Notes: generated by a model not told the origin, from the sequence alone. A DNA stretch of 64,000 nt from an uncultured Prevotella sp. (GCA_944320235.1 CALUGQ010000002.1:1-64000), one strand, 5' to 3'; positions 29,622 to 40,289 are shown, numbered from the stretch's first letter. Made by a program: numbers and translations.

Positions 29622-31100
29622 ATGGAAACAGAGAACGAGAAGAAAAACGAAGAGAAATCGGTGGAGCTGAGCTCCGGCAGCCGTGAGGGCTACCAGCCGA
29701 CAGGACAACAGGGTGACTATCAAAAGTTCCGCGCACCGGGCCGTTCGCCCCGTCCGCGCATCCACACACCACGCCCATACAACGCCGAGCGTGCCACTTA
29801 CGGCAGCAAGAGCGGTGCCGACGAAGGCGGATTCCGCCCCGAAGGCTTCGGCGCAGGGCTGCAGTCAAGCCCCGCAAGGCCACAGTATCGCCCGCGCTAT
29901 GGCGGTGGCGACAACGCCAAGGCTTACCGCCCGCGCTACGGTGCAGGCAATGGCAGCGGCGAAGAAGGCTACCAGCAACGCCCGGGCTACGCCAACCGTG
30001 GCGGCTACCAGCAGCAAAACGGGTACGCAGGCCGCCAGGGCGGCTACCAGCAGCGCGGCGGCTATAATGCAGGTGCAGGGCGTGGTGGCTACCAGCAGCG
30101 TGGCGGCTATGGGGCCGGACGCCCGGGTGGCTACCAGCAAAACTACAATGCCGGCGGCGAAGGCTACGCAAATTACCGCCAGGGCGGTTACCAGCAGCGC
30201 GGCTATGGCAACGGCGCGCCGCGCCAGTCTTACGGGCAGGGCCGCCCCGGAGGCTACCAGCAGCGCGGTGGCTACGGCCAGCGCCCCGGGGGATACCGCC
30301 AGCAGGGCGGCGGCTTCCAGCCGAACCCGAAGGCCAACTTCAAGAAGCGCATCGACTACAAGGATGACAATATCGACCCGAACGCACCCATCCGACTGAA
30401 CAAATACCTCGCGAATGCAGGTGTGTGCAGCCGCCGTGAGGCAGATGAGTTCATCCAGGCAGGCGTCGTGACGGTCAATGGCGAAGTTGTGAAGGAGCTG
30501 GGTACGAAGGTGCTCCGTTCCGATGAGGTGAAGTTCCACGACCAACCCGTTTCGTTGGAAAAGAAGGTTTACGTGCTCCTCAACAAGCCGAAGGACTACG
30601 TTACCACCAGCGATGACCCGCAACAGCGCAAGACTGTGATGGACCTCGTGAAGAATGCGTGCCATGAGCGCATCTATCCCGTTGGCCGGCTTGACCGCAA
30701 CACCACAGGTGTGCTGCTCTTGACGAACGACGGCGACATGGCCAGCAAGCTCACGCACCCCAAGTTCCTCAAGAAGAAGATATATCATGTGTACCTCGAC
30801 AAGAACGTGACCGCCTACGACCTGCAGCAGATACGTGACGGAATCATGCTTGAGGACGGCGAGATAAAGGCAGACGACGTGCAGTATGCCGACCCTGTGG
30901 ACAAGAAGCAGGTGGGCATCGAGATACACAGCGGCAAGAACCGCATAGTGCGCCGCATCTTCGAGAAGCTCGGCTACCGCGTGACCAAGCTCGACCGCGT
31001 GCAGTTCGCCGGCCTTACCAAGAAGGGCTTGCGCCGCGGCGACTGGCGATACCTCACCGAAGAGGAGGTTATCCGCCTGCGCATAGGGACTTACGAATAA
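29622..31100 (+). CDS. RluB/RsuA-family pseudouridine synthase with long Gly/Tyr/Gln-rich N-terminal tail
   Basis: Converts uridine to pseudouridine in rRNA; the family acts on 23S (RluB/E/F) or 16S (RsuA). Of 492 aa, about residues 255-490 form the enzyme: S4 RNA-binding domain (IRLNKYLANAGVCSRREADE), the catalytic-Asp motif GRLDRNTTGVLLLTND and the family tail. The first roughly 245 residues are low-complexity, with repeats of GGYQQRGGY, rich in Gly, Tyr, Gln and Arg, resembling RGG/prion-like RNA-binding segments. Such tails occur on this enzyme in other Bacteroidetes; the exact target nucleotide is unknown. Confidence 0.9.
   Translation: METENEKKNEEKSVELSSGSREGYQPTGQQGDYQKFRAPGRSPRPRIHTPRPYNAERATYGSKSGADEGGFRPEGFGAGLQSSPARPQYRPRYGGGDNAKAYRPRYGAGNGSGEEGYQQRPGYANRGGYQQQNGYAGRQGGYQQRGGYNAGAGRGGYQQRGGYGAGRPGGYQQNYNAGGEGYANYRQGGYQQRGYGNGAPRQSYGQGRPGGYQQRGGYGQRPGGYRQQGGGFQPNPKANFKKRIDYKDDNIDPNAPIRLNKYLANAGVCSRREADEFIQAGVVTVNGEVVKELGTKVLRSDEVKFHDQPVSLEKKVYVLLNKPKDYVTTSDDPQQRKTVMDLVKNACHERIYPVGRLDRNTTGVLLLTNDGDMASKLTHPKFLKKKIYHVYLDKNVTAYDLQQIRDGIMLEDGEIKADDVQYADPVDKKQVGIEIHSGKNRIVRRIFEKLGYRVTKLDRVQFAGLTKKGLRRGDWRYLTEEEVIRLRIGTYE
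29965..30325 (+). repeat. In-frame GGYQQR coding repeat
   Basis: Imperfect tandem units of roughly 18-33 bp centred on GGC-TAC-CAG-CAG-CGC encode GGYQQR-type repeats in the N-terminal tail of the pseudouridine synthase. Codon use within units is similar, so the repeat number may vary by slippage or recombination. Confidence 0.75.
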
Positions 31101-31162
31101 ATCAACAGGGGCGCGGGCCGTGGGGCTCCGCCCTTTTTTAGGACATAAAAACAAACAGAGAA

Positions 31163-32566
31163 ATGCAAGACATAAAGAGGACAAAGGTCGTTGATGTGCT
31201 CAAGCGTACCGACTTCGGCTCCATTGTCAACGTAAGGGGCTGGGTGCGCACCCACCGTAGCAGCAAGGCTGTTGACTTCATCGCCATCAACGACGGCTCG
31301 ACAATAAAGAATGTGCAGGTAGTGGTAGACCCGGCGGCGTTTGACGCCGACCTGCTCAAGCAAGTCACCACGGGCGCTTGCATCACCGTCAACGGCGAAC
31401 TTGTAGAGAGCCAGGGCGCGGGCCAGGCCGTGGAGCTGCAGTGCCGGGAACTTGCAGTCTACGGAACGTGCGGCGGCGACTACCCGATGCAGAAGAAGGG
31501 GCAGACCTTTGAGTACATGAGGCAGTACGCCCACTTGCGCCTGCGCACCAACACTTTCGGTGCGGTGATGCGCATACGGCACAACATGGCCATCGCTATC
31601 CACAAGTATTTCCATGACCACGGCTTCTTCTACTTCCACACGCCGCTCATCACCGCGAGCGACTGTGAGGGGGCGGGGCAGATGTTCCAGGTCACCACCA
31701 AGAACCTCTATGACCTCAAGAAGGATGCCGATGGCAAGATAACTTACGACGACGACTTCTTCGGCCGGCAGACGTCGCTCACCGTCAGCGGGCAGCTTGA
31801 GGGCGAGCTGGGCGCAACGGCGCTCGGGGCGATATATACTTTCGGCCCGACTTTCCGCGCCGAGAACTCCAACACGCCCCGCCACCTGGCTGAGTTCTGG
31901 ATGATTGAGCCGGAGGTGGCTTTCATTGGGCTTGACGAGCTGATGGACCTCGAGGAAGACTTCATCAAGTACTGTGTGCGCTGGGCGCTCGACAACTGCA
32001 GCGACGACCTCGAGTTCCTCAACAAGATGATTGACAAGACGCTGCTGGAGCGGCTCAACTCCGTGCTGGCCGACTCGTTTGTGCGCCTGTCGTACACCGA
32101 AGGCATAAAGATACTGGAGGAGGCCGTTGCCTCGGGCCACAAGTTTGAGTTCCCCGTCAGCTGGGGCATGGACCTCGCCAGCGAGCATGAGCGGTTCCTC
32201 GTGGAGCAGCACTTCCGCAAGCCGGTCATCATGCACGGCTACCCCAAGGAGATAAAGGCGTTCTACATGAAGATAAACCCCGACGGGAAGACCGTACAGG
32301 GCACCGACGTGCTGTTCCCGCAGATAGGCGAGATCATCGGCGGCAGCGTGCGCGAGGAGGACTACGGCAAGCTGCTCGGCGAGATTGAGGGTCGCGGCAT
32401 ACCTATGAAGGATATGTGGTGGTACCTCGACACGCGCAAGTATGGCTCGTGCCCCCACGGCGGCTTCGGCCTGGGCTTCGAGCGGCTGATACTTTTCGTG
32501 ACCGGAATGCAGAACATACGCGACGTCATACCTTTCCCGCGCACGCCGAAGTCGGCCGACTTCTGA
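31163..32566 (+). CDS. asnS: Asparaginyl-tRNA synthetase
   Basis: Class IIb synthetase charging tRNA-Asn. The 467-aa protein has an OB-fold anticodon-binding domain at residues 15-105 ([20 protein letters not shown]), motif 2 ([20 protein letters not shown]) and motif 3 ([20 protein letters not shown]). The NTPRHLAEF segment separates it from aspartyl enzymes. It lies 62 bp after the pseudouridine synthase gene. Confidence 0.97.
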   Translation: MQDIKRTKVVDVLKRTDFGSIVNVRGWVRTHRSSKAVDFIAINDGSTIKNVQVVVDPAAFDADLLKQVTTGACITVNGELVESQGAGQAVELQCRELAVYGTCGGDYPMQKKGQTFEYMRQYAHLRLRTNTFGAVMRIRHNMAIAIHKYFHDHGFFYFHTPLITASDCEGAGQMFQVTTKNLYDLKKDADGKITYDDDFFGRQTSLTVSGQLEGELGATALGAIYTFGPTFRAENSNTPRHLAEFWMIEPEVAFIGLDELMDLEEDFIKYCVRWALDNCSDDLEFLNKMIDKTLLERLNSVLADSFVRLSYTEGIKILEEAVASGHKFEFPVSWGMDLASEHERFLVEQHFRKPVIMHGYPKEIKAFYMKINPDGKTVQGTDVLFPQIGEIIGGSVREEDYGKLLGEIEGRGIPMKDMWWYLDTRKYGSCPHGGFGLGFERLILFVTGMQNIRDVIPFPRTPKSADF

Positions 32567-32634
32567 TGCGTGGCGCGCCCACCATGGCCCTGCTGCCTGG
32601 AGCTGTGCGACGCTCCAGGGGTGGGGCAGGCACC

Positions 32635-32681
32635 AAGCCCCGCACGGCGGCATCCCCGCGAGGATGCCCCGTGCGGGGCTT
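32635..32681 (+). terminator. Hairpin after asnS
   Basis: AAGCCCCGCACGG (32635-32647) pairs exactly with CCGTGCGGGGCTT (32669-32681); no strong T-run follows. An inner CATCCCCGCGAGGATG stem extends it. Confidence 0.65.
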
Positions 32682-32896
32682 CTGCGTTGGCATGGCTTGT
32701 TGCCGCAGGGCGCTTGTGTCTCCTTTTTCTGCCTTTTATGGAAATAACGAACACTAATGCGCCTGAATGCGACATGGTTTTTCGCCGGATTATGCGTTAC
32801 TTTGCATGATGCAAGCCCCTGCCTGTGGGCAAGGCGGCACGGTTGCCGGCGCACTGGCGGCTTGGGTGGAAAAATCAGATACAGGAGATAACGGAC

Positions 32897-33781
32897 ATGA
32901 ACGACATTTCAGAGATACTTGACAGCATACGGCGGAACGACATGGCTGCCTATTGCGACGGGAGAATGGCATTCATCGACAGTTCGCGCAACCTTGGCAG
33001 CGTGGGCAGCGTGGGCCGTGTGAGCACTGACGCGCTGATACTTAGCCTCTGCCTCAATGGCAACTTGACTGTGGCCATCAACGACCGCGAGTGGGCTATT
33101 GGCCCCGGCGACCTAATGGTGTGCCTGCCCGGCACCACCATCGACCGCCGCCGGGCTCCAGACTACATAGAAGGCCGTTGCATCTGCCTCTCGACGGGCT
33201 GCATGAAGCGGCTGTCGCAGATTAACATGGGCGACGCGTGGAACGCCATCGTAGCCCTGCAGTCGTCGCCTGTGCTGCGGCTGAGGCCCGACGAGGTGCA
33301 GGTGTTCTGCAATTACTACGACCTTATGCTCTCGCGGCTCAACAGCTCTGGCCACCGCTACCACGAGAAGCTGGTGGAGTCGCTGCTGATGGCTTTTCTC
33401 TACGACTTCCACGGGCTGCTCGAGCGCTTCTTCACGCCGAGCAGCAAGCCCCGCCGCTCGGCCGACAAGGTGTTCAGCGACTTTGTGTCGCTGCTGTCGT
33501 CTGCCAGCCCCAGGCCGCGCGACGTGGCTTACTATGCCGACAGGCTATGCCTCACGCCCAAGTATCTCTCGGCCGTGTGCAAGCAGGTGAGCGGCATCAC
33601 TGCCTCGCAGTTCATAGCGCAGTTTGTCGTCAAGGACATCCGCCGCCTGCTCGAGGAGACAGACAAGAGCATAAAGGAGATATGCAACGAGCTGGCATTC
33701 CCCAACCCGTCTTTCTTCGGTACATACGTAAGGAAACATCTAGGCCTCTCGCCCCGCCAGTACCGCGACCGTGGCAAGTAG
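32897..33781 (+). CDS. AraC-family transcriptional regulator
   Basis: A 294-aa regulator with an N-terminal cupin-like sensing domain (LILSLCLNGNLTVAINDREW, IGPGDLMVCLPGT) and a C-terminal double helix-turn-helix at about 195-290 (YYADRLCLTPKYLSAVCKQV; IKEICNELAFPNPSFFGTYV; GLSPRQYRDRG). I start at 32897, preceded by an AGGAG (32883-32887), an unusual Shine-Dalgarno-like site here. Ligand and targets are unknown; no linked transporter or enzyme operon stands next to it. Bacteroidales AraC proteins of this shape often regulate efflux or stress genes, which is only a guess here. Confidence 0.9.
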   Translation: MNDISEILDSIRRNDMAAYCDGRMAFIDSSRNLGSVGSVGRVSTDALILSLCLNGNLTVAINDREWAIGPGDLMVCLPGTTIDRRRAPDYIEGRCICLSTGCMKRLSQINMGDAWNAIVALQSSPVLRLRPDEVQVFCNYYDLMLSRLNSSGHRYHEKLVESLLMAFLYDFHGLLERFFTPSSKPRRSADKVFSDFVSLLSSASPRPRDVAYYADRLCLTPKYLSAVCKQVSGITASQFIAQFVVKDIRRLLEETDKSIKEICNELAFPNPSFFGTYVRKHLGLSPRQYRDRGK

Positions 33782-33844
33782 GGCCGGGGCGGCTCCGGCT
33801 GCCATGGCTGCCGTTCAGCATGGCGGAACGGGCCGTTCGGCATG

Positions 33845-33885
33845 ACGAAACAGGCCGTTTTGCACTGCAAAACGGCCTGTTTCGT
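33845..33885. repeat. Dispersed palindromic repeat, copy D (41-bp palindrome)
   Basis: 33845-33864 and 33866-33885 are exact reverse complements with a single-base centre; the arm contains CAGGCCGTTTTGC. A further half unit GAACGGGCCGTTCGGC lies at about 33826-33841. It sits between the convergent 3' ends of the AraC gene and the S1-domain gene. Confidence 0.8.
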
Positions 33886-34008
33886 ATCCTTGATTGTAAC
33901 TTGCTGTGTGCCAGGGTGTTGTGGCTGGCGTTGCGACGTGGCCACGTCGGGCTTCCGCCTCTGGGCCGCTGCTGTGTCATGTGGCGGCCTTGCGGTCGGC
34001 GCGGCGGC

Positions 34009-34845
34009 TCATGTGAGCCTTATCCCGTCTTCGCCTATGGTTATGAGGCGGCGGCGGTAGAGGTCTCCCACGGCTTTCTTGAACGTCTTCTTGCTCACCT
34101 TGAACGTGTCGGCGATGAGCTCCGCGGGGCTCTTGTCGCCGAGCGGGCAGTGGCCGCCGTTGTCGTAGAGGTAGTTGAGCAGCGTGTTGGCAAACTCCTC
34201 CGTGAGCTGCCGGCCCGTGGGCTGCAGCGTCACGTCGACCTTGCCGTCTGGGCGCACGCAGTCGATGAAGCCCAGCAGGCGGTCGCCCGTGCGGAGCGGG
34301 CGGAACACCTGGTTGTCGTACACCAGCCCCGGGTAGCAGTTGTCTATTATCACCTTGAAGCCGAGGTCGGTCTTCTGCCACACTAGCAGCTCCACCTCGT
34401 CGCCGTGCTGGTAGGCGGGCGGCTCGGGGGCGAAGTGGCGCTCCACCTTTGCGGTGGCCATGATGCGGTAGCTCTCCTCGTCGAGCGTCACGTAGACGAT
34501 GTACGAGTTGCCTTTCACCATGCGCATCTTCTGCTCCCTGAAGGGGCAGAAGAGGTCTTTCATCAGCCCCCAGTTGAGGAACGCCCCGTATTCGTTGACC
34601 CATGCCACCTCCAGGTATGCGAAGTCGCCCACCTTGGCGAGCGGCTTCTCGGTGGTGGCCACGGGGCGTTCGTCCTGGTCCAGGTATACGAAGACGGTCA
34701 GTTCGTCGCCGGGCTTGCATCCCTGCGGCACGTAGCGCGCCGGGAGCAGTATCTCGCCCTCGTCGCCGCCGTCGAGGTAGAGTCCGAAGTCTACCTTCTT
34801 GACAGCCGTCAGCTGGTTGTAGTCTCCAAGTCTTATTCCTTTCAT
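34009..34845 (-). CDS. S1-domain RNA-binding protein, CvfB/YitL family
   Basis: 278 aa. Tandem S1/OB-type segments ([69 protein letters not shown]) are followed by a winged-helix-like C-terminus ([20 protein letters not shown]). This is the architecture of CvfB of staphylococci, linked to control of virulence gene expression; in Bacteroidetes its role is unproven. The start overlaps the stop of the upstream ABC ATPase gene by 4 nt, so the two are coupled. Confidence 0.88.
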   Translation of the reverse strand: MKGIRLGDYNQLTAVKKVDFGLYLDGGDEGEILLPARYVPQGCKPGDELTVFVYLDQDERPVATTEKPLAKVGDFAYLEVAWVNEYGAFLNWGLMKDLFCPFREQKMRMVKGNSYIVYVTLDEESYRIMATAKVERHFAPEPPAYQHGDEVELLVWQKTDLGFKVIIDNCYPGLVYDNQVFRPLRTGDRLLGFIDCVRPDGKVDVTLQPTGRQLTEEFANTLLNYLYDNGGHCPLGDKSPAELIADTFKVSKKTFKKAVGDLYRRRLITIGEDGIRLT

Positions 34846-35555
34846 GGCTCAGTGGTGTTTGTTTCGTTCCCAGTTTCTTGCCCGGCGGGTTGCCGCAGGC
34901 CGTCGTCGGCCAGCAAGCCGTCGTTCATCTTGATGGTCCTGTCGGTTATTGATGCGAGGTGCTCGTCGTGCGTGACGATGACGAACGTCTGCCCGAACTT
35001 GTCGCGCAGGTCGAAGAAGAGCTGGTGCAGCTCGGCCTTGTTGCGGCTGTCGAGGCTGCCCGAGGGCTCGTCGGCCAGTATGACGGCCGGGTTGTTCATG
35101 AGCGCGCGCGCCACGGCCACGCGTTGCTTCTCGCCTCCCGACAGCTCGGCTGGCTTGTGGCTGCCGCGGTCGGCCAGCCCCATGAAATCGAGCAGCTCGG
35201 CTGCCCTCTGCGCGGCTTGCCTTGCGGGCGTGCCGGCGATGTAGGCCGGCATCATCACGTTCTCGGCCGCCGTGAACTCGGGCAGCAGCTGGTGGAACTG
35301 GAACACGAAGCCCACGTGGCGGTTGCGGAAGTCGGCCAGGCGGTTGCCGCTGAGCGTCGATGTGTCTATGCCGTCGATGGTGACGGTGCCGCTGTCGGGC
35401 CTGTCGAGCGTGCCTGTTATCTGCAGCAGCGTGGTCTTGCCGGCCCCGCTGGGCCCTACTATGCTCACTATCTCGCCCTTGTCTATGTGCAGGTCGATGC
35501 CTTTGAGCACCTGGAGCGGGCCGAAGCTTTTCTTTATGCCTTTTATGTCTATCAT
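34842..35555 (-). CDS. LolD-like ABC transporter ATPase
   Basis: 237 aa with Walker [10 protein letters not shown] (about residues 34-42), Q-loop [19 protein letters not shown], signature [15 protein letters not shown] and Walker [12 protein letters not shown]. The [12 protein letters not shown] segment is typical of LolD/MacB-type ATPases, which power lipoprotein release or efflux. No LolC/E-like permease is encoded next to it, so the partner must be elsewhere. It lies between cvfB (4-nt overlap) and an antiporter gene (15-nt gap). Confidence 0.88.
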   Translation of the reverse strand: MIDIKGIKKSFGPLQVLKGIDLHIDKGEIVSIVGPSGAGKTTLLQITGTLDRPDSGTVTIDGIDTSTLSGNRLADFRNRHVGFVFQFHQLLPEFTAAENVMMPAYIAGTPARQAAQRAAELLDFMGLADRGSHKPAELSGGEKQRVAVARALMNNPAVILADEPSGSLDSRNKAELHQLFFDLRDKFGQTFVIVTHDEHLASITDRTIKMNDGLLADDGLRQPAGQETGNETNTTEP

Positions 35556-35570
35556 ATCTGTGTCCTTGTC

Positions 35571-37712
35571 TTATGCGTCTTGCCTGCCCCTGGCCTTCAT
35601 CTTGCGCCCGAGCCACTCGCGCAACGCCGTGTAGGCACTGCGCTCCTCGTGCATCTGGGGCGCGGCGTAGGTCATCACGTTGGCCGCCTCGCCATACTGG
35701 TCGGGGTAGATTATCATGAGGTTCTTGCCCCTGAAGTTGCCCGCAAGCTCCTCGGGCAGGTGGTCGAGCGCGGCCTTGTACGACACCGTTCCCTTGCGGG
35801 CGGTTATCACTACGAACAGGTGGTCGTCGTCAATCGAGGCGGCCAGGCGCGGCAGCTCGTTCCAGTGCTCCATGGGCGTGTACTGCGCCCTCACCCCGGG
35901 GTGCGATTTCTGTAGGTACTCGCCTATGAGGCGCATGGTCTGCTGGCGGCCGTGGAACTCCAGCCTGCACCCCAGGTTGGAGGCGAGCCGCGCGAGCCGC
36001 TCAAGCCACCGGTAGAAGCCGGGCTCGAACTCGGCCTTCGACGGCACGGCAACCTCTATGCGCCTGAGCGTGTTAAGGGGCTGTAGGCACCTCACAAGCA
36101 CTATCTGCCGGCTCAGACCCCCATAGAGGCTCTGCGCCAGCTCGCCAAGGAACTTCGACGAATGCCCCTTGTCGGGATACATGCCGAGTATTATCTCGGA
36201 GGCGTTGAACTCCTTGAAGGCGTGCTTTATGCCGTTGGTTATGTTCGTGGCTATGCGCACCTGCGTCTGCACCCGCACGTCGGAGTAGGCTGCAACCTTC
36301 GTTATCCGCTCCATGAGCCGCCTGCCTTGCTCCTGGTGGGCCAGGCGGTTGTTGTCGTCGTAGACCACGTTGAGGGCCACGAGCCCGCGGTTCAGCTTGG
36401 TGTTGCGCATCATCACGGCCATGGTTATGAGCGTCTCTGCGGTCGAGGGGTCGCGCAGCGGCACCATGATTTTCTCGTCGTCGCCACCGTCTTCCTGCGG
36501 GGTGGTGCTGCGTGTCTCCAGCACAATTCTCTTGGCGGCGCGCTCGGTGGTGAACGAACTGAACACGCACGTCACGAGTATGAGTATTATGGTGCCGTTG
36601 AGCACGTCGTCGTTGAGCACCCTCTGGCCGTCGGGCAGCAGCAGGTTGTAGCCTACGAGCACGGCGGCGAGCGTGGCCCCGGCCTGCGCGTTGCTCAGTC
36701 CGTATATCATCTCGCGTTCTATGGCCCTCATGCCGAATATCTTCTGCGTGGCCAGCGAGGCCACCCACTTGCTCGCCAGGGCCACGGCTATCATGATGGC
36801 GGCCACCTGCAGCGTGCCTATGCCGCCGAAGAGCAGCTTCACGTTGACCATCATGCCCACGCCGATGAGGAAGTATGGTATGAAGATGGCGTTGCCCACG
36901 AACTCCAGGTGGGTCATCAGCGGCGAGACGTTCGGCACGTAGCGGTTGAGCACCAGGCCCACGAGGAATGCCCCGAGCAGCCCTTCCATGCCTATGGACT
37001 CCATCATCCACGCGCCGAAGAAGGTCATTGCGAGCACGAAGATGAACTGCGTGACGTTGTCCTCATAGCGCCTGAAGAAGAAGCGGGCAATGCGGGGGAA
37101 GATGAAGAAGATGACGAAGAACACGGCGGCAATCTTGGCGAAGAGCAGGAGCCAGAACCCCCCGGTGATGTTTCCCTTGAATATGCCTCCCACGATGGCC
37201 AGCACGAGCAGCGTGAGCGTGTCGGTGATGGCGGTCGCGCCGACGGCTATCGTGACGCTGCGCTGATGGGACAGGCCGTAGCGCAGCACCGTGGGGTAGG
37301 CTATGAGCGTGTGCGAGGCGTACATGCTGGCCAGGAGCACGGAGGTGATGAAGCCGTAGCCGAGCGCCGTCCTGTTCAGGATGAAGCCCATGGCCATGGG
37401 GATTACGAACGCCAGTATGCCGTGGGCGAAGGTGCGCACGCGGTTTTTGCGGAAGTCGCCCATGTTCATTTCCAGTCCGGCCAGGAACATGATGTAGTAC
37501 AGGCCCACGTGGCCGAACAGCTCCATCGAGCGGTCGTTGGCCAGGATGTTGAACCCGTGGGGCCCCACGGCCACGCCGGCCAGCACCATGCCCACTATGT
37601 GCGGGATGCGCAGCTTGCCCATGATGATTGGTGCAAACAGTATGATGCACAGCACGACGAAGAAAGACATCGTCGGCGAGCTTATGGGCAGGTAGCTTGA
37701 GAAGTCTGGCAT
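35571..37712 (-). CDS. CPA2-type cation:proton antiporter with USP-like cytoplasmic domain
   Basis: 713 aa. Residues about 10-400 carry some twelve membrane helices ([60 protein letters not shown]), typical Na+/H+ or K+/H+ exchangers. The C-terminal 300 residues are soluble and look like two universal-stress-protein-type regions ([40 protein letters not shown]) instead of a TrkA-N domain. It is likely involved in pH or cation homeostasis and heads the lolD-cvfB operon. Confidence 0.87.
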   Translation of the reverse strand: MPDFSSYLPISSPTMSFFVVLCIILFAPIIMGKLRIPHIVGMVLAGVAVGPHGFNILANDRSMELFGHVGLYYIMFLAGLEMNMGDFRKNRVRTFAHGILAFVIPMAMGFILNRTALGYGFITSVLLASMYASHTLIAYPTVLRYGLSHQRSVTIAVGATAITDTLTLLVLAIVGGIFKGNITGGFWLLLFAKIAAVFFVIFFIFPRIARFFFRRYEDNVTQFIFVLAMTFFGAWMMESIGMEGLLGAFLVGLVLNRYVPNVSPLMTHLEFVGNAIFIPYFLIGVGMMVNVKLLFGGIGTLQVAAIMIAVALASKWVASLATQKIFGMRAIEREMIYGLSNAQAGATLAAVLVGYNLLLPDGQRVLNDDVLNGTIILILVTCVFSSFTTERAAKRIVLETRSTTPQEDGGDDEKIMVPLRDPSTAETLITMAVMMRNTKLNRGLVALNVVYDDNNRLAHQEQGRRLMERITKVAAYSDVRVQTQVRIATNITNGIKHAFKEFNASEIILGMYPDKGHSSKFLGELAQSLYGGLSRQIVLVRCLQPLNTLRRIEVAVPSKAEFEPGFYRWLERLARLASNLGCRLEFHGRQQTMRLIGEYLQKSHPGVRAQYTPMEHWNELPRLAASIDDDHLFVVITARKGTVSYKAALDHLPEELAGNFRGKNLMIIYPDQYGEAANVMTYAAPQMHEERSAYTALREWLGRKMKARGRQDA

Positions 37713-37880
37713 GGCAGGTTGGTTGGGTGTTGGTTGCGGTGCGGCTTGCGCCGCCAGCCATCTTGCGGGGCTGCTGCGGCGTGGGCAATGTGAGCTTGCC
37801 CACTGCTTGCCGGGCGCCGCTTATCTTCTGCAAAGGTGCAAAAAAAAAATCAAAATAAGTGCCATTTTGCCTAAAAGTTG

Positions 37881-37888
37881 TAATTTTG
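37881..37888 (+). promoter_or_regulatory. -7 element of asd
   Basis: TAATTTTG, 36 bp before the asd start, fits TAnnTTTG. A TTTG at 37866-37869 is too close (11 bp) to be the usual -33 element. Confidence 0.45.
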
Positions 37889-37923
37889 CAGCCGAAACAG
37901 GTAATTTTTCAAGGTGTAAAGAT

Positions 37924-38934
37924 ATGAAAGTAGCTATTGTAGGAGTTAGCGGAGCCGTGGGGCAGGAGTTCCTGCGCGTGCTCGCAGAGAGGAATTTCCC
38001 CGTCGATGACCTGCTGTTGTTCGGTTCAGCGCGCAGCGCAGGGCGCAAGTATGCGTTCAGGGGCAAGGAGTATGAGGTAAGGCTTTTGCAGCACGGCGAC
38101 GACTTCAAGGGGGTAGACATTGCCTTCGCGTCGGCCGGGGCAGGCACGTCGAAGGAGTTTGCAGCCGACATAACGAAGTACGGGGCGGTGATGATAGACA
38201 ACTCGAGCGCCTTCCGCATGGACGACGACGTGCCCCTGGTGGTGCCCGAGTGTAACGCCGAGGACGCGCTCAACCGCCCCCGCGGCATCATTGCCAACCC
38301 CAACTGCACCACCATCATGATGGTAGTGGTGCTCCAGCCCATTGAGAAGCTGAGCCACATACGCCGCATCCACATAGCCAGCTACCAGAGCGCCAGCGGC
38401 GCCGGGGCCGCAGCCATGGCCGAGCTGCAGCAGCAGTACGCCGAGATACAGCAGGGCCAGCCCGTCACGGTGAGCAAGTTCCCCTACCAGTTGGCCTACA
38501 ACGTGATTCCGCAGATAGACGTTTTCCAGCCCAACGGCTACACCAAGGAGGAGATGAAGATGTACAACGAGACGCGCAAGATAATGCACAGCGACGTGCG
38601 TTGCTCCGCCATGTGCGTGCGCGTGTCGTCGCTCCGCGCCCACTCCGAGTCGGTGTGGGTGGAGACCGAGCGCCCGCTCAGCGTGGAGGAGGTGCGCCAG
38701 GCCCTGGAGGCCGCGCCCGGCGTGACCGTTGAGGACGACCCCGCCAACCTCGTTTACCCCATGCCGCTCGACACCGCCGGCAAGGACGACGTCTTCGTGG
38801 GCCGCATACGCAAGGACCTGGCCGACGACAACGGCATGACGCTCTGGCTCTCGGGCGACCAGATACGCAAGGGAGCGGCGCTCAACGCCGTGCAGATAGC
38901 CGAGTACCTCATCAAGGTGGGCAACGTGAAGTAA
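37924..38934 (+). CDS. asd: Aspartate-semialdehyde dehydrogenase
   Basis: Reduces aspartyl phosphate to the semialdehyde, the branch point to lysine/diaminopimelate, threonine and methionine. From the Met at 37924 it has 336 aa with the NADP-binding [14 protein letters not shown], catalytic Cys128 in NPNCTT, and [11 protein letters not shown]. The open frame extends 71 codons upstream across AT-rich promoter sequence and is not part of the protein. Confidence 0.97.
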   Translation: MKVAIVGVSGAVGQEFLRVLAERNFPVDDLLLFGSARSAGRKYAFRGKEYEVRLLQHGDDFKGVDIAFASAGAGTSKEFAADITKYGAVMIDNSSAFRMDDDVPLVVPECNAEDALNRPRGIIANPNCTTIMMVVVLQPIEKLSHIRRIHIASYQSASGAGAAAMAELQQQYAEIQQGQPVTVSKFPYQLAYNVIPQIDVFQPNGYTKEEMKMYNETRKIMHSDVRCSAMCVRVSSLRAHSESVWVETERPLSVEEVRQALEAAPGVTVEDDPANLVYPMPLDTAGKDDVFVGRIRKDLADDNGMTLWLSGDQIRKGAALNAVQIAEYLIKVGNVK

Positions 38935-38966
38935 CCGCCGCCGGCATACGTCAGCCGGAAAATGCC

Positions 38967-39013
38967 AATCCCGTGCGGGGCAGGCCTCGGGCCGCCCCGC
39001 ATGGGATTTTTTG
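38967..39013 (+). terminator. Terminator of asd
   Basis: AATCCCGTGCGGGGC (38967-38981) pairs with GCCCCGCATGGGATT (38994-39008), one mismatch, followed by a T-run to 39012. Confidence 0.85.
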
Positions 39014-39055
39014 TTTACAGGCACGGCTTTGCCGTCGGTCAGGCTGCGCGCCGCT

Positions 39056-39140
39056 TTCCAAAACGGGCCGTTCTGCCTTGCAGGATGGCCCGTTTCGCAG
39101 TGTCAATCGGCCCGTATTGTAGCGCGAAACGGCGCATGGA
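39056..39140. repeat. Dispersed repeat, copy E
   Basis: Four units on alternating orientation around CGGGCCGTT/GGCCCGTTTCGC (AAACGGGCCGTTCTGCC, GATGGCCCGTTTCGC, ATCGGCCCGTATTG, GCGAAACGGCGC), in the gap between asd and the next minus-strand lipoprotein gene. Confidence 0.6.
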
Positions 39141-39194
39141 ACAATGCGCTGCAGGCCAGGATGTTACGGAAATTGGCACGGTTCTGAAATCTTT

Positions 39195-39764
39195 TTACAA
39201 TGCTCCGGCCTTTGGGATGCTGTCTGGTGAGGTGTAAGAGCGCACGTAATGGCCTCCGCTGAAGCGGTGGAAGCTGTCTTGCAGCTTGCTCCAGTCCTTG
39301 CCGGTAAGCTCGCCGAAGAACTGTCGGCAGTACTTCTTGAAGTTCTCCGTGCCATAAGCATTGGTGTCAATCACCAGTTTTGGGCACTCCACCCCGGCCA
39401 ACCTATCACAATGGCCGTAGCCAATGGCCACGAAGCAGAATGCGTAGCCGAGGCGACGGCACGCCTCTTCGGCTGCCTGTGGCACCACACACCCATCGCC
39501 ATCGCACCACGGCGTGAACTCATAGAGAATCACGTCGCCCTTGCCCCCGAGGTATTCTTTCATCTGTGCCGCCGTCACCCTGTACACGTTGCTGTCGGCA
39601 GGCAGGGCGCTCACCGCCCCCGTGCATTCTTTGACCCTCGCCCGCTCAGCTTCGCTCAGTTCGGCGTAGCCCGACTGGTTGATGGATATCATTCCGCACG
39701 AGCAAATCCCCATGGCAATGGCCATGATGATTGGCAGTTGCATTTTTCGCTTGTTTGTCATCAT
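39195..39764 (-). CDS. Lipoprotein with thioredoxin-fold-like segment
   Basis: I do not recognise this family with certainty. From MMTNKRKMQL the protein is 189 aa with a lipoprotein signal (IIMAIAMGICSC, lipidated Cys about residue 23). It contains VILYEFTPWCDGDGCVVPQA, which resembles the beta strand and cysteine site of thioredoxin-like proteins but with the two Cys five apart (C-x4-C), and a second pair in FCFVAIGYGHCDRLAGVECP. Redox activity is therefore uncertain. The frame is open for seven more codons upstream, abutting the end of the neighbouring broken gene. Confidence 0.6.
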   Translation of the reverse strand: MMTNKRKMQLPIIMAIAMGICSCGMISINQSGYAELSEAERARVKECTGAVSALPADSNVYRVTAAQMKEYLGGKGDVILYEFTPWCDGDGCVVPQAAEEACRRLGYAFCFVAIGYGHCDRLAGVECPKLVIDTNAYGTENFKKYCRQFFGELTGKDWSKLQDSFHRFSGGHYVRSYTSPDSIPKAGAL

Positions 39765-39765
39765 T

Positions 39766-40150
39766 TTAGTTGTTTTGACTTTCAAGGAGTATTCTATATC
39801 CTCCGTTTATTCCAAGACTATTGTTATATTGGTATTTACCCGCAGGGATAATAATAGTGATTGTTGAGTCTCCTTTCTGGTAGGCAGTCTCTATATGTTC
39901 GTCTATATTGAATGTTGGCATTTCGGTTAACCCAACTGATTCTGGAGTTTTTAAATAAAAGTAAGGTATAGGATTTTCGCACGTTATGGTGAGCACACCG
40001 TCTTCATATTCAACAGTAGGCGTAGCTCCCGTGGATGGGCGTTCGCTTCCTTTGCATTTAGGAAAGGAGCTTAATGGTATAGTTTCCTATTGCAGAGATG
40101 CTGGCTATCGTAGCAATGCTGCAAATGAGTGAAAGAAATAACTTTTTCAT
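39766..40150 (-). pseudogene. Frameshifted small secreted protein (DUF3244-like)
   Basis: A minus-strand ATG at 40150 begins a good signal peptide, MKKLFLSLICSIATIASISA, but the frame stops after 30 codons. One base shift at about 40080-40085 (in GGAAAC) joins it to a frame reading PLSSFPKCKGSERPSTGATP and on to CENPIPYFYLKTPESVG and STITIIIPAGKYQYNN, ending at 39766. The whole would be about 120 aa, with the alternating-strand layout of DUF3244-like proteins common in Bacteroidales. Either a recent pseudogene or a sequencing error in a short A-run. Confidence 0.6.
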
Positions 40151-40289
40151 CGGCAAGTTGTTTTTGTCGATGCAAATGTATGCAATAAGGTGCTTCGGCG
40201 GTAAGAATGCAGTTTGCAAAATTGTTTGCAATCGCCTTTCGCGCGTTGCGGCCGTTTTGCAGGATTGCTTGCATACGGATGCAACTGGC

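Noticed and set aside
29965..30325. CRISPR-like or tandem DNA repeat array
   Set aside because: Units are in frame, of uneven length, and encode GGYQQR in a protein; there are no unique spacers or cas genes.
33845..33885. Simple rho-independent terminator as the explanation of the 41-bp palindrome
   Set aside because: No T-run follows on either strand, and the core is shared with other loci, so it is listed as a repeat; a termination role is still possible.
36162..37700. Long plus-strand ORF (512 aa) opposite the antiporter
   Set aside because: Shadow ORF with His/Glu/Gly-rich composition; the minus-strand gene has clear membrane helices and motifs.
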